DNA of 64,000 nucleotides, from the NCBI GenBank assembly GCA_003602285.1, contig QZVU01000003.1, forward strand, positions 310,001 through 374,000, in the 5' to 3' direction. The stretch comes from Arthrobacter frigidicola (lineage in GTDB: Bacteria > Actinomycetota > Actinomycetes > Actinomycetales > Micrococcaceae). Position 1 is the stretch's first letter; each line of letters opens with the position of its first letter. A program made the position numbers and the translations under genes. This document shows, one piece after another, positions 44,085 through 53,534 of this stretch. Under the pieces are notes generated by a model, which worked only from the letters and a program-made list of their open reading frames with translations, did not search any database and had not been told where the DNA came from.

Positions 44085-45491
44085 TTAGAGCTTGCCAACC
44101 TCGGAACGGCTCGGCTGCGGCACGTTGTTCTCGTCGTACTGGTAGATGCCGATGGCGGCTTCCGTGGGATCGCCGTTCTCGTCGAAGGAGACCGGGCCGG
44201 AGATACCGTCGTAGTCGATGTCTTCACCGTCGCGCAGCAGGGTCACGCAGCCGGCGAAGTCGAAGCACTTCTCGCCGTCCTTCGAGACGGACTCGAGCTC
44301 CCCTGCGATGGCGGTTCCATCGGTGCTGCCTGCAGCCTCGGCTGCCAGCGACATCAGGTTGACGGCGTCGTAGCTTTCACCGGCGTAGCTCCAGCTGGTC
44401 AGCTTGGGGTCGATCTCAAGCAGTGCCTTCTGGAATTCGTCGCCGGTGAAGGGGCCGGGGATGGTGCCCTGGGCGCCCTCGAGGGTGCCCGGCTCCAGGT
44501 CCTTGCTGTAGTCGGTGGTGTTGCCGTCGACCATGAACATGCTCGAGGGTTCGATGCCCTTGCCGGTGAGCAGCGGAACGATGCTCTTGGCCTGGTCGAA
44601 GGTGATGATGACGATGGCGTCGGGCTTGGCCGCGACCACCGCATCGACCTGGCTGCTGAACTGGGAATCGCCTTCGTTGAACAGTTCGGCGGCGACGACC
44701 TTGCCACCGGCTCCTTCAACGGTTTCGGTGATGTTGGCCTGAAGGCCGGTGCCGTAGGCGTCGTTGAGGACAATCATGCCGACGGTCTGGGCGCCGCAGG
44801 ACATGATGTAGTTGCCGAGCGTGCGTCCCTGCAGGACGTCCGACGGTGCGGTGCGCCAGTACAGGCCCTTGTCGTCCCAGTCGGTGAATTCCGGGGAGGT
44901 GTTCGCCGGGGAGAACTGCACGACGCCGGCTCCCGTGATCTGGTTGATGACGGTCTTGGAGACGCCTGACGAAGCGGCGCCGATGATGGCGCTGACATCC
45001 TGGGACAGGAGTTCGGTGACCGACTGGGTGGCGATGTCAGTGGTGGTGTCGCCGGAGTCGCGGTGTACGACGGAAATTTCCTTGCCGAGGACGCCGCCTG
45101 ATTCGTTGACTTCCTTGACCGCGAGGTTCACGCCCGCGATTTCCGGCGGGCCGAGGAACGCGAGGGCACCGGTGGTCGGCAGGATGGATCCGAACTTCAG
45201 GGGCGTATCGGTGACGGTCTTTGCCTCGGGGACAGCCGAGGGGTCGCCCTTCTCGCCGGCTTCCGCAGCCTCGCCGCCTTCGCTGGGCGGGCAGGACAGT
45301 GCGCCCGCGGTTTCGGCGGTCGCCGAGGCGCCGGGCTCGGCGCCGTCCTCGGGTGCCGCGTTTCCGCCGCCACCGCCGCCGCCACAGCCCGAGGCAAAGA
45401 GTGCAATACCCAGGCTGAGGGCTGCGATCTTCGCTGCGCGCGGAGCATTCTCCCCGATGCCGGACCGCATCGGGTTGCGTGTTACAGTCAT
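44085..45491 (-). CDS. Branched-chain amino acid type ABC substrate-binding lipoprotein (LivK-like)
   Basis: A 468-residue exported binding protein. Lipobox LFASGC with a Gly-rich linker (GCGGGGGGGN) anchors it. The periplasmic-binding fold starts LKFGSILPTTGALAFLGPPE and includes GVNLAVKEVNESGG, GAASSGVSKTVINQI, MIVLNDAYGTGLQANI and ALLEIDPKLTSWSYAGESYD. It is longer than usual (380-400) because of an acidic N-linker of ~70 residues. AGGAG lies eight bases before the ATG at 45491. Substrates are likely branched amino acids or a related ligand. It is the only candidate partner for livHMGF in the window. Confidence 0.9.
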   Translation of the reverse strand: MTVTRNPMRSGIGENAPRAAKIAALSLGIALFASGCGGGGGGGNAAPEDGAEPGASATAETAGALSCPPSEGGEAAEAGEKGDPSAVPEAKTVTDTPLKFGSILPTTGALAFLGPPEIAGVNLAVKEVNESGGVLGKEISVVHRDSGDTTTDIATQSVTELLSQDVSAIIGAASSGVSKTVINQITGAGVVQFSPANTSPEFTDWDDKGLYWRTAPSDVLQGRTLGNYIMSCGAQTVGMIVLNDAYGTGLQANITETVEGAGGKVVAAELFNEGDSQFSSQVDAVVAAKPDAIVIITFDQAKSIVPLLTGKGIEPSSMFMVDGNTTDYSKDLEPGTLEGAQGTIPGPFTGDEFQKALLEIDPKLTSWSYAGESYDAVNLMSLAAEAAGSTDGTAIAGELESVSKDGEKCFDFAGCVTLLRDGEDIDYDGISGPVSFDENGDPTEAAIGIYQYDENNVPQPSRSEVGKL

Positions 45492-45610
45492 CAATTTTTC
45501 TCCTCGACCGAAAGGCATCGTCAGCCTTCGCTGCACTCACCAGGTGTTCCTGGTATGTAGAAAAGCTAATGCAAAAAAGGGCCGAACATAAGGGAATCCG
45601 GTTACATCCT

Positions 45611-45626
45611 TGTAACGCTCGTCACA
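45611..45626 (-). promoter_or_regulatory. CRP/GlxR-like operator upstream of livK
   Basis: TGTAA-CGCTCG-TCACA matches TGTGA-N6-TCACA at nine of ten conserved positions. It lies 120 bases upstream of the livK ATG. An overlapping inverted repeat GTTAC-N6-GTAAC (45601-45616) is also present. The same motif class precedes livH. Confidence 0.45.
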
Positions 45627-45778
45627 CCGGGGCCTCGGCGGGGTTGACACCGGGGCGGTGGGGAGACGATCGGGCGGCGATTTGTCCGGGCAGCGCGTCG
45701 AGGAGCAGGCCGCGAACACCGCGGACGGCGGAGGCGTCAGCGGACGGTCGTGCTCAGGTTTCGGGCCGACGGGCCCGG

Positions 45779-45854
45779 TGGTACCCCAGGTCGGACTCGA
45801 ACCGACACTGAACAGATTTTAAGTCTGGTGCCTCTGCCATTGGGCTACTGGGGC
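45779..45854 (-). tRNA. tRNA with anticodon UAA (leucine), class I fold, CCA encoded
   Basis: The 76-base cloverleaf closes fully. Acceptor GCCCCAG pairs with CTGGGGT (one G-U), discriminator A73 and encoded CCA. D-stem GCC/GGC, anticodon stem CCAGA/TCTGT (outer C-U mismatch), loop CTTAAAA giving anticodon UAA (codon UUA, Leu). T-arm GTCGG/CCGAC with TTCGAGT. The variable region is only five bases (TCAGT). Bacterial leucine tRNAs normally have a long variable arm, so identity is Leu by anticodon only. ATATTCT lies ~10 bases upstream as a possible -10. Confidence 0.9.
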
Positions 45855-45969
45855 GGATCCTCCGCAGGTCAAGAATATCGCGCCGGGACACCCGCACCCG
45901 CTCCAGGCGCGGCCCGGCGTCGCAGGGTACGGGGTGAACCCCGGCTGGAGGGCATCACCGGTTAAGCGG

Positions 45970-46007
45970 CGACGGCGGGCCCCCGCTTGTGCGGGAACCC
46001 ACCGTCG
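45970..46007 (-). terminator. Terminator-like hairpin after the NDH-2 gene
   Basis: Outer arms CGACGG (45970-45975) and CCGTCG (46002-46007), then GGG/CCC, and an inner CCCGC-TTGT-GCGGG stem. It lies 20 bases past the NDH-2 stop on the minus strand. No strong T-run is seen. Confidence 0.6.
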
Positions 46008-46027
46008 TGTCCGGCGGACCGGGTAAA

Positions 46028-47470
46028 TCAGGCGTTCGAGGCGGCCTTGCTGCTCGCCTTTCCGGCCGGGGCCGGAGGTGCCGACTGAAGGGCGGTGTCC
46101 TTCTTCGGCGGCGGGGTGGCTGCGTTGCGGAACTGCCGGCGCGGGGTCTGCAGGTCCGCGATGGGGGCGAGGTCCCTGCCGAAGATAAAGCTCATCGACC
46201 AGTTGGAGATGACCCGGGCCTTGCGCTCGAACATCGGCATGGCCATGCCGTGGTACCCGCGGTGGGCCAGCCAGGCCGGGAAGCCGCGCATCCCGAAGCC
46301 CATGATGTTGGCGACACCCTTGAAGGTACCGAAGCCAGCGACGGCGCCCAGGTTGGTGTGCTTGTACTCCTGGACGCGGCCCACGCCGTAGTTCTGGGCG
46401 TAGATGTTCTTCGCGAGGCGCTTCGCCTGGCGGACCGCATGCTGGGCGTTGGGGACGCAGAACCCGCCCACGCCACCGCCGCTGAGGTCGGGCACGGCCG
46501 CGACGTCGCCGGCGGTCCAGGCGTGCTGGAGGGGTCCGTCGTCGCCGGTGATGCGCAGTTCGGCGTTCGCACGCAGGCGGCCGCGGTCATCGATCGGGAA
46601 GTCGGTGGAGCGGACGACGGGGTTGGCCTGCACGCCGGCGGTCCAGATAAGGGTGTCGGTTGCGAACTCATCGGCCGGGGTCTTGTCCGGCATGTTGATC
46701 AGCTTCAGGTTGCCGTCGACGGCGCTGGCGAGCGAGGTGTTGAGCAGGACCTGGATGCCGCGTGACCGCAGGTGCTCGACGACCCAGACGGCCTGCTGCT
46801 CGGTGACCTCGGGCATGACGCGCGGCATGGCCTCGATCAGGACGAAGCGGACATCGGAGCGCTTGAGGCGGGCGTTCTTCTTCACCGCATCGCGGGCCAT
46901 ATCCTCGATCTCGGTGATGGCTTCGATGCCGGCGAACCCGCCGCCGACGACGACGAAGGTCAGCATCCGGTCCCGGGCCGGGCCGGCGGGCAGCAGCGAG
47001 CCGGTCTCGATGCGCTCGAGGATCTGGTTGCGCAGTGCGACGGCCTCTTCGATCGTCTTCAGGCCGATGCCCTGGTCCTTCAGCCCCTCGATGGGGAAGG
47101 TGCGGGTGATCGCGCCGGCGGCCATGACGATGTCGGTGTAGCCGAGCGTGAACGGCTCACCCTCCCCTGCGGGCTCGATCGTGGCGGTGCGGGCGGCGTG
47201 GTCCACCCCGGTGACCCGGCCGCTGATGAGCTCGGTCTCGGGCAGGTGGACGCGGTGCGAGACGATGGCGTGGCGCGCCTCGATGCTTCCGGAGGCCACC
47301 TCGGGGAGGAACGGCTGGTACGTCATGTAGGGAAGGGGGTCGACCAGGGTGACGATGCCACCGTGGGACTTCACCTTCTTCTGCAGCTTGTGGGCCACAT
47401 AGAGGCCGACGTAGCCGCCTCCAACGACGAGGATGCGCGGACGATCAGAGAACAGTGAGTTCGATGCCAT
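46028..47470 (-). CDS. Type II NADH dehydrogenase (NDH-2)
   Basis: A 480-residue flavoprotein. ILVVGGGYVGLYVAHKL (FAD-binding Rossmann fold, ~14-30), LVDPLPYMTYQPFLPEVASG, then VVVGGGFAGIEAITEIEDMA (NADH-binding fold) and TLIWTAGVQANPV, HAWTAGDVAAVPD. It passes electrons from NADH to menaquinone without proton pumping. C-terminal hydrophobic/amphipathic region binds the membrane (FPAWLAHRGYHGMAMPMFER). A Lys/Ala-rich tail follows. Start is ATG 47470. It is probably monocistronic. Confidence 0.93.
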   Translation of the reverse strand: MASNSLFSDRPRILVVGGGYVGLYVAHKLQKKVKSHGGIVTLVDPLPYMTYQPFLPEVASGSIEARHAIVSHRVHLPETELISGRVTGVDHAARTATIEPAGEGEPFTLGYTDIVMAAGAITRTFPIEGLKDQGIGLKTIEEAVALRNQILERIETGSLLPAGPARDRMLTFVVVGGGFAGIEAITEIEDMARDAVKKNARLKRSDVRFVLIEAMPRVMPEVTEQQAVWVVEHLRSRGIQVLLNTSLASAVDGNLKLINMPDKTPADEFATDTLIWTAGVQANPVVRSTDFPIDDRGRLRANAELRITGDDGPLQHAWTAGDVAAVPDLSGGGVGGFCVPNAQHAVRQAKRLAKNIYAQNYGVGRVQEYKHTNLGAVAGFGTFKGVANIMGFGMRGFPAWLAHRGYHGMAMPMFERKARVISNWSMSFIFGRDLAPIADLQTPRRQFRNAATPPPKKDTALQSAPPAPAGKASSKAASNA

Positions 47471-47529
47471 GGCTCGATAGTACCGGACTTTGTGAAAGTC
47501 TTCACTAACTGTGAGGAACCTCTACCCGC

Positions 47530-48972
47530 TCAGCCGCGCGGGCTTCCATGGCCGGTCTCAGCGGGGCGGTCGGCCCGCTGCTGGACGTCGAAGGCACCGG
47601 TGTCCGGCTCCTCCCGCAGGGGCACCAGGCGCTCGGTGCGCCGGACCCGCAGGACGTGGACGGTTCCGGCCACCAGGAGCATAAGGAACAGGCCGGAGAA
47701 GCCCAGGACCACCATCGGGGGCAGCACCGTTGAGGATCCGGCCCCTTCGTGGGCCTGCGGGACCGGGGCGGCCGGGATGTCGGGGGCGGCGTTGTTCTCG
47801 GCCGGAGCCGGAGGTGCCGCCTCGGCGGGCGGCTTCCCCCGCCGGTACACCTGGATCCACTGCTCGATGCTGCCGAGCTGGTTGGCCTCGGGAACCTCGA
47901 CCCCTGGGCCGACGGCGGCGGCGACGTCGAGGATGCCGTGCCCGTATATGGTGTCGAAGCCCGGCGCCCCGGCGTCGCGGGCCGTGCCGACAATGCGGTT
48001 GATGACCTGCGCGGCGCTCAGCTCCGGGTACTTGGAGCGGATCAGCGCCGCCACCCCGGAGACGAGCGGTGCGGCACCCGAGGTTCCCGACCACTCGGCG
48101 TAGAACGCCCCGGGCAGCCCGCCGACGAGGTTTTCCGACGGCGCCGCGACGGCGATGCTGATGCCCTCGGATGAGGATTCCCTGCTCGCCACCCCGCTGC
48201 GGTCAAGCCCAGCGACCGACAGAACGCCGGGGATGGTGGCGGGGGCACCGACCTGGGTGAGCCCGCCGGCCCGGTTGCCCGCGGCGGCCACCACGACGAC
48301 GTCGCGCTTCTCGGCGTAGAGGAACGCCTCGTCCCAGCTCTCGGGCCAGGTGGTCGAGGTGCTCCCGAGCGACATGTTGATGACCTTGGCCCCGTTGTCC
48401 ACCGCCCAGCGCACGGCATTCGGGATCTGCTCGTCCGTGCCGATCCCCGCCGGGTTGGGGCCGCTGTTGGGCCCCTCGATCCAGACCGACACGGCGAGCA
48501 GGTCCGCCTTCGGTGCCACCCCGACGATGCCGTCGGGGCCCTCGCCGTACGCGGCGAGCGGGGACGGTGCGGCCCCCTCGGCGGGACGCGGCCCGTGCCC
48601 CCTGCCGGCCAGGAGGGTGGAAACGAGGGTGCCGTGCTCGGGCACCTCGCCGATGCCCTGCTGGCCGTCCCCGCGGCCGGCACCCGAGGCGTCGATCCCG
48701 GCGGTGACGGCCCCGCGCAGGTCCGGGTGGGAGCTGTCGACGCCGCTGTCGATCACGGCAACCTTGACCCCCTCGCCCTGGGTCGACTTCCAGGCCTCGG
48801 TCACCCCGTAGTCCTGCAGCCAGTACTGCTTGTCCCGAACGTGGTCGGCCCGGGCCGGGGCCGCAGTGCACAGCAGCATTGCCGCGGCAAGGACAGCGGC
48901 GGACGCACGGGAGGCGAGGCGGCGGGCCGCCCGCGTGGGTGAAGGTGCGGTGCTGGTGTGCGAAAAGGTCAA
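47530..48972 (-). CDS. Membrane-anchored S8 subtilisin-like protease (mycosin-like)
   Basis: A 480-residue protease. Signal peptide (SAAVLAAAMLLCTAAPARA, ~25-42), catalytic D75 (VAVIDSGVD), H113 (EHGTLVSTLLAG), oxyanion N233 (AAAGN) and S298 (WSGTSGAAPLVSG). After the peptidase, a Pro/Ala-rich linker, a membrane helix at ~425-447 (MVVLGFSGLFLMLLVAGTV) and a cytosolic tail. That layout matches mycosins of type VII secretion, but no ESX genes are in the window. I start at TTG 48972, seven bases after GGAAG. A TTG at 49008 would add 12 residues. It lies five bases after ppx. Confidence 0.85.
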   Translation of the reverse strand: MTFSHTSTAPSPTRAARRLASRASAAVLAAAMLLCTAAPARADHVRDKQYWLQDYGVTEAWKSTQGEGVKVAVIDSGVDSSHPDLRGAVTAGIDASGAGRGDGQQGIGEVPEHGTLVSTLLAGRGHGPRPAEGAAPSPLAAYGEGPDGIVGVAPKADLLAVSVWIEGPNSGPNPAGIGTDEQIPNAVRWAVDNGAKVINMSLGSTSTTWPESWDEAFLYAEKRDVVVVAAAGNRAGGLTQVGAPATIPGVLSVAGLDRSGVASRESSSEGISIAVAAPSENLVGGLPGAFYAEWSGTSGAAPLVSGVAALIRSKYPELSAAQVINRIVGTARDAGAPGFDTIYGHGILDVAAAVGPGVEVPEANQLGSIEQWIQVYRRGKPPAEAAPPAPAENNAAPDIPAAPVPQAHEGAGSSTVLPPMVVLGFSGLFLMLLVAGTVHVLRVRRTERLVPLREEPDTGAFDVQQRADRPAETGHGSPRG

Positions 48973-48976
48973 AAAA

Positions 48977-49921
48977 TCACTTCCGGAGGGCGGGAACGCT
49001 GAGGGCAATGCCGTCGAGGATGTCGTGTTCGCTGGCCACGGCGGAACCGACCCGGCCGCCGGTGGCCTCGGCGATGTACTCGACGACGCACTTCCAGATC
49101 AGGGCCCCGGCGCCGATGACGTCGACCCGGCCGGGGTGCATGTAGGGCAGGGCCGCACGGGCGGCCCGGTCGCGGCGCAGCAGGTCGTCGGCGGCTCCGG
49201 CGATGGCGGCAGTGCTCAGGCGTGCGCCGTGGATGCGCTCGGGAAGGTACGAGGGAAGCTGCAGCGCGTGCGCTGTCACCGTGGTGATGCTTCCGGCGAC
49301 ACCGATCAGGGTGCTCACCTCCCCGAAGGGCACCTCGCGTCCGGCCTCGCTGATCAACGCGCGGACCTCGCGTTCCATCGCCTCGATCTCGGCTCCGGTG
49401 GGCGGATCGGAGCGGAGGAAGCGTTCGGTGAACCGGACGCAGCCCATGTCCATGCTGCGGGCCGCGGTCACGGCGCCGCCGCGCCCCGCGACGAATTCGG
49501 TGCTGCCGCCGCCGAGGTCAACGACCATCACGGTGTCGGTGTCGGGCACGTCAAGCACGCTCACGGCGCCGTTGAAGGACAGCGACGCCTCCTCGTCTCC
49601 GCTGACCACTTCGGGCTCGACCCCGAGGCGCTGGCGGATGCCATCGACGAAGACGTCCCGGTTCTCGGCGTCGCGGGAGGCGGAGGTGGCGACGAAGCGG
49701 AGCCCCTCGGCGCCGTGGGTGCGGATCAGCTCGGCGTATTCCTCGGTGGCCTCGAAGGTCCGCGCCAGGGCGGCCTCGGAGAGCCGCCCGGTGGCATCGA
49801 CGCCCTCTCCGAGGCGCACCACCCTCATGCGCCGTTCGACGTCGGTCAGCACGCCGTCCTCGATGTCGGCGATCAGCAGCCGGATGGAGTTCGTTCCACA
49901 GTCAACCGCGGCGGTCCTCAT
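48977..49921 (-). CDS. Ppx/GppA-family exopolyphosphatase
   Basis: A 314-residue ASKHA-fold phosphatase. AAVDCGTNSIRLLIAD (phosphate 1), RFVATSASRDAENRDVF, VVSGDEEASLSFNGAV and VMVVDLGGGSTEFV (phosphate 2) are all present. It degrades polyphosphate or pppGpp; mycobacterial Rv1026 (Ppx2) is the positional equivalent. The start overlaps the DUF501 stop by four bases, with AGGAG five bases ahead. It is the short actinobacterial form without the C-terminal HD domain. Confidence 0.93.
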   Translation of the reverse strand: MRTAAVDCGTNSIRLLIADIEDGVLTDVERRMRVVRLGEGVDATGRLSEAALARTFEATEEYAELIRTHGAEGLRFVATSASRDAENRDVFVDGIRQRLGVEPEVVSGDEEASLSFNGAVSVLDVPDTDTVMVVDLGGGSTEFVAGRGGAVTAARSMDMGCVRFTERFLRSDPPTGAEIEAMEREVRALISEAGREVPFGEVSTLIGVAGSITTVTAHALQLPSYLPERIHGARLSTAAIAGAADDLLRRDRAARAALPYMHPGRVDVIGAGALIWKCVVEYIAEATGGRVGSAVASEHDILDGIALSVPALRK

Positions 49922-50571
49922 TGTTTCTCCTGTGCTTCGGCTCGTCGCCCGGCACGCTTGCGCTCGAGCTCTTCGGGGCTGAGTCCCTGGGTCTTGGTGT
50001 GCCGGCTGAGGTCGGCGGAGGGCGGATCGCCGGAGGTGTCCCAGGCGCCGGTGCAGTAGCACACGTCCGCGGTCCACCACTCGGCGATGCCCTCGAGCGC
50101 CTCGTCGCCCAGCGGGTTGACCCCGGGCCCTGCCGCCAGTGAATGCCCGACCAGGACGTGGAGGCATTTCACCCGGGTGGGCATGCCGCCGGCGGATACC
50201 CCGGCGATCTCGGGGACCGGGCCGGTCCCTGCCCGGTCGCCGACCTCCTCGCGGGCGGCAAGGTAGGCCTCGTGTGCGGCCCGGTACTGTTCGGCGAGGT
50301 CCGCGTCCCGGCCGAGCCGCTCCGTCATTTCCGTCATCACGCCGTCGGCCTCAAGCCGGGACACCGCAGAGGTGATCACGGGGTGGGTCAGGTAGTAGGT
50401 GGTGGGAAAGGGAATGCCGTTGCTGAGGCGGGGTGCGGTCACGGCCACCAGCGGGTTGCCGCACACGCATCGCGCCCCGATCTCGACGACGTCGCGGACC
50501 GGCCGCCCGAGCTGGCGGCTCAGGACCTCGTGGTCCCGGGCCGTGGGGGTCCGCTCGTCCTGCTGAGCCAC
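49918..50571 (-). CDS. DUF501 family protein
   Basis: A 217-residue protein. REDHEVL-type region (ARDHEVLSRQLGRPVRDVVE), RCVCGNPLVAVTAP, PFPTTYYLTHPVITSAVSRLEADG and MPTRVKCLHVLVGHSLAAGP with WTADVCYCTG carry conserved cysteines and histidines that could bind metal. It matches DUF501 (Rv1025-like), always near eno, FtsB-like and ppx. Function unknown. GTG 50571 follows GGAAGG. Coupled to ppx by overlap. Confidence 0.85.
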   Translation of the reverse strand: MAQQDERTPTARDHEVLSRQLGRPVRDVVEIGARCVCGNPLVAVTAPRLSNGIPFPTTYYLTHPVITSAVSRLEADGVMTEMTERLGRDADLAEQYRAAHEAYLAAREEVGDRAGTGPVPEIAGVSAGGMPTRVKCLHVLVGHSLAAGPGVNPLGDEALEGIAEWWTADVCYCTGAWDTSGDPPSADLSRHTKTQGLSPEELERKRAGRRAEAQEKQ

Positions 50572-50618
50572 TTGGGGTCCTTCCTTGCTGCCCGGTGCGG
50601 GCAGGTGTTCTGGTGTTG

Positions 50619-51317
50619 TCAGTCCGTCGCGGCGCGGGAGACCGATTCCCACAGCGAATCGACCCACGGGAGGTCTTCGGGCTGTCCGGCGGAGCCGGTG
50701 CCGGTTGACTCCTCGATGCCCGAGCCGCCCTTGACGAGGTAGCGCTTCTCCCCCGGCATCACGAGGAAGATGCGTTCACGGGCCTGCTGCTTGATGTAGG
50801 CGGGGTCGTCCCAGCGGGCCAGGTCCGCCCGGTGCTGCTCCTGGGCCTGCTGCTGCTCGGCGATCTGCTCCCGCAGTGCCGACACCTCGCCCTGCTGGCG
50901 GAGGTAGTTGCTCACCGAGGGGACGAGCAGCACGATCACCGCGACGAGGACGAGGGCCAGCGCCAGCAGGCGCCCGGAGAAGGACTGCGCGGGAATGGGT
51001 TTGGCGTCCTCGGCCGGAACGATTATGCGGTTCCGGGGCCGGACCGCGCTGGCCCCTGCCCTGCGGATGGACCCGGCGAGCTGCTCACGTTCGGCGGCCC
51101 GGACCTCGGACGGCGTTGCGTGCTTCCGGGCCGGGGCGGGCTGGGGTGCGGGTGCCGCGCCGGCGGCGGGCTTGGTCCGGACCCGGTCCGCCGGCGGCCC
51201 TCCGACCGAGCCCGGATGAGTGCCGGGTTTCGCCGGAGGCGCCCCGGCAGCCGTCCGGTCCGCCGCGTGGGGCGACGGACGGACGGCATGCGGCACGTTG
51301 GGGCGGCGGGCAGACAT
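50619..51317 (-). CDS. FtsB/DivIC-type septum formation initiator
   Basis: A 232-residue division protein. A Pro/Ala-rich cytosolic N-tail (~115 residues), one membrane helix (LLALALVLVAVIVLLVPSV), then a coiled coil (LRQQGEVSALREQIAEQQQA) and a WDDPAYIKQQARERIFLVMP block conserved in FtsB/DivIC proteins. It bridges the FtsQ/FtsL complex at the divisome. The usual FtsB is ~100-150 residues; the long N-tail is common in actinobacteria. It sits between eno and DUF501. Confidence 0.9.
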   Translation of the reverse strand: MSARRPNVPHAVRPSPHAADRTAAGAPPAKPGTHPGSVGGPPADRVRTKPAAGAAPAPQPAPARKHATPSEVRAAEREQLAGSIRRAGASAVRPRNRIIVPAEDAKPIPAQSFSGRLLALALVLVAVIVLLVPSVSNYLRQQGEVSALREQIAEQQQAQEQHRADLARWDDPAYIKQQARERIFLVMPGEKRYLVKGGSGIEESTGTGSAGQPEDLPWVDSLWESVSRAATD

Positions 51318-51392
51318 GGCACTCCTCGGCTGGTTGCTGCGACGGGATCCTTACGGACCCCGTCTAACGAGGGTAACTGCCCTCCGGTTCAA

Positions 51393-52784
<1,392 letters not shown>

Positions 52785-53528
52785 TCACCCGGCTCCGCCC
52801 GGTGGAGAACCGGCCACGGAGTCCTGGAAGCGCCGGACGGCGGCGCGCAGGGCCCGCTCCGGGTCGAGGCCCCGGGAGGCGGCACCGCGCACCAGCGCGA
52901 AGAGGGCGTCGCCGAGCTCCTCCTCGGTGAGCGGGGCGGCCGCGGCGGCTCCGTCGTGGGCGGGCGGCGTGCCGAGTGTCCCGGCCCGGTGCAGGCTCGA
53001 TGCGGCGCGGGCGAGGGCGGGCAGGTGCCGCGGAATGCCGTCGAAGGCCGAGGCGCGGTCCGGGCGTTCGCGCTCCTTCACCGTCTGCCAGGTCCGGGCG
53101 ATCTCCTCGGCGCTGGCGTCCGCACCGCCCTCGCGGGCCAGCAGCGAGCCGTCGGCTGCAAAGACGTGGGGGTTCCGGCGGATCATCTTGGCCGTCAGCC
53201 CCTCGGCGACCTCCCGCAGGCCGAAGCTGCCCTCCTCGTGCTGGAGCTGGGCGTGGAGCACCACCTGAAGCAGCACGTCGCCCAGCTCGCCCAGCAGCTC
53301 GGTCCGCGCCTCGGGGTTCCCCGCCTCCGCGCCGGCGGGCCCCCCGAGGGCCTCGAGGGCCTCGACGAGTTCGTAGCTCTCCTCGATGAGGTACTGCACG
53401 AGCGAGGCGTGAGTGAGGGCACCCATCCATGGGCACCGGGCCCTCAGGACGGCGATGATCTCCACGAGGCGGTCAACCGCGGCGCCGGCGCCGCCCGCCG
53501 GGTCGGCGGATCCGGGTGCGTCGGGCAT
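52785..53528 (-). CDS. mazG: MazG nucleoside triphosphate pyrophosphohydrolase
   Basis: A 247-residue hydrolase that removes pyrophosphate from (d)NTPs, including damaged ones. CPWMGALTHASLVQYLIEES with YELVEALEAL and ELLGELGDVLLQVVLHAQL give the ExxE and ExxD metal motifs. The rest (RRNPHVFAADG, IARTWQTVKERER) is typical of the actinobacterial MazG family (Rv1021). One catalytic core, not the tandem form. ATG 53528 is eight bases after the add stop region. Confidence 0.9.
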   Translation of the reverse strand: MPDAPGSADPAGGAGAAVDRLVEIIAVLRARCPWMGALTHASLVQYLIEESYELVEALEALGGPAGAEAGNPEARTELLGELGDVLLQVVLHAQLQHEEGSFGLREVAEGLTAKMIRRNPHVFAADGSLLAREGGADASAEEIARTWQTVKERERPDRASAFDGIPRHLPALARAASSLHRAGTLGTPPAHDGAAAAAPLTEEELGDALFALVRGAASRGLDPERALRAAVRRFQDSVAGSPPGGAG

Positions 53529-53534
53529 GGCGGC

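Noticed and set aside
45630-45680. Plus-strand TTGACA near 45647 as a promoter
   Set aside because: No matching -10 at a suitable distance and no rightward gene follows; the downstream tRNA and NDH-2 are on the minus strand.
47505-47993. Minus-strand frame inside the S8 protease gene
   Set aside because: Shadow of the protease in another frame, with Ser/Arg-rich composition.
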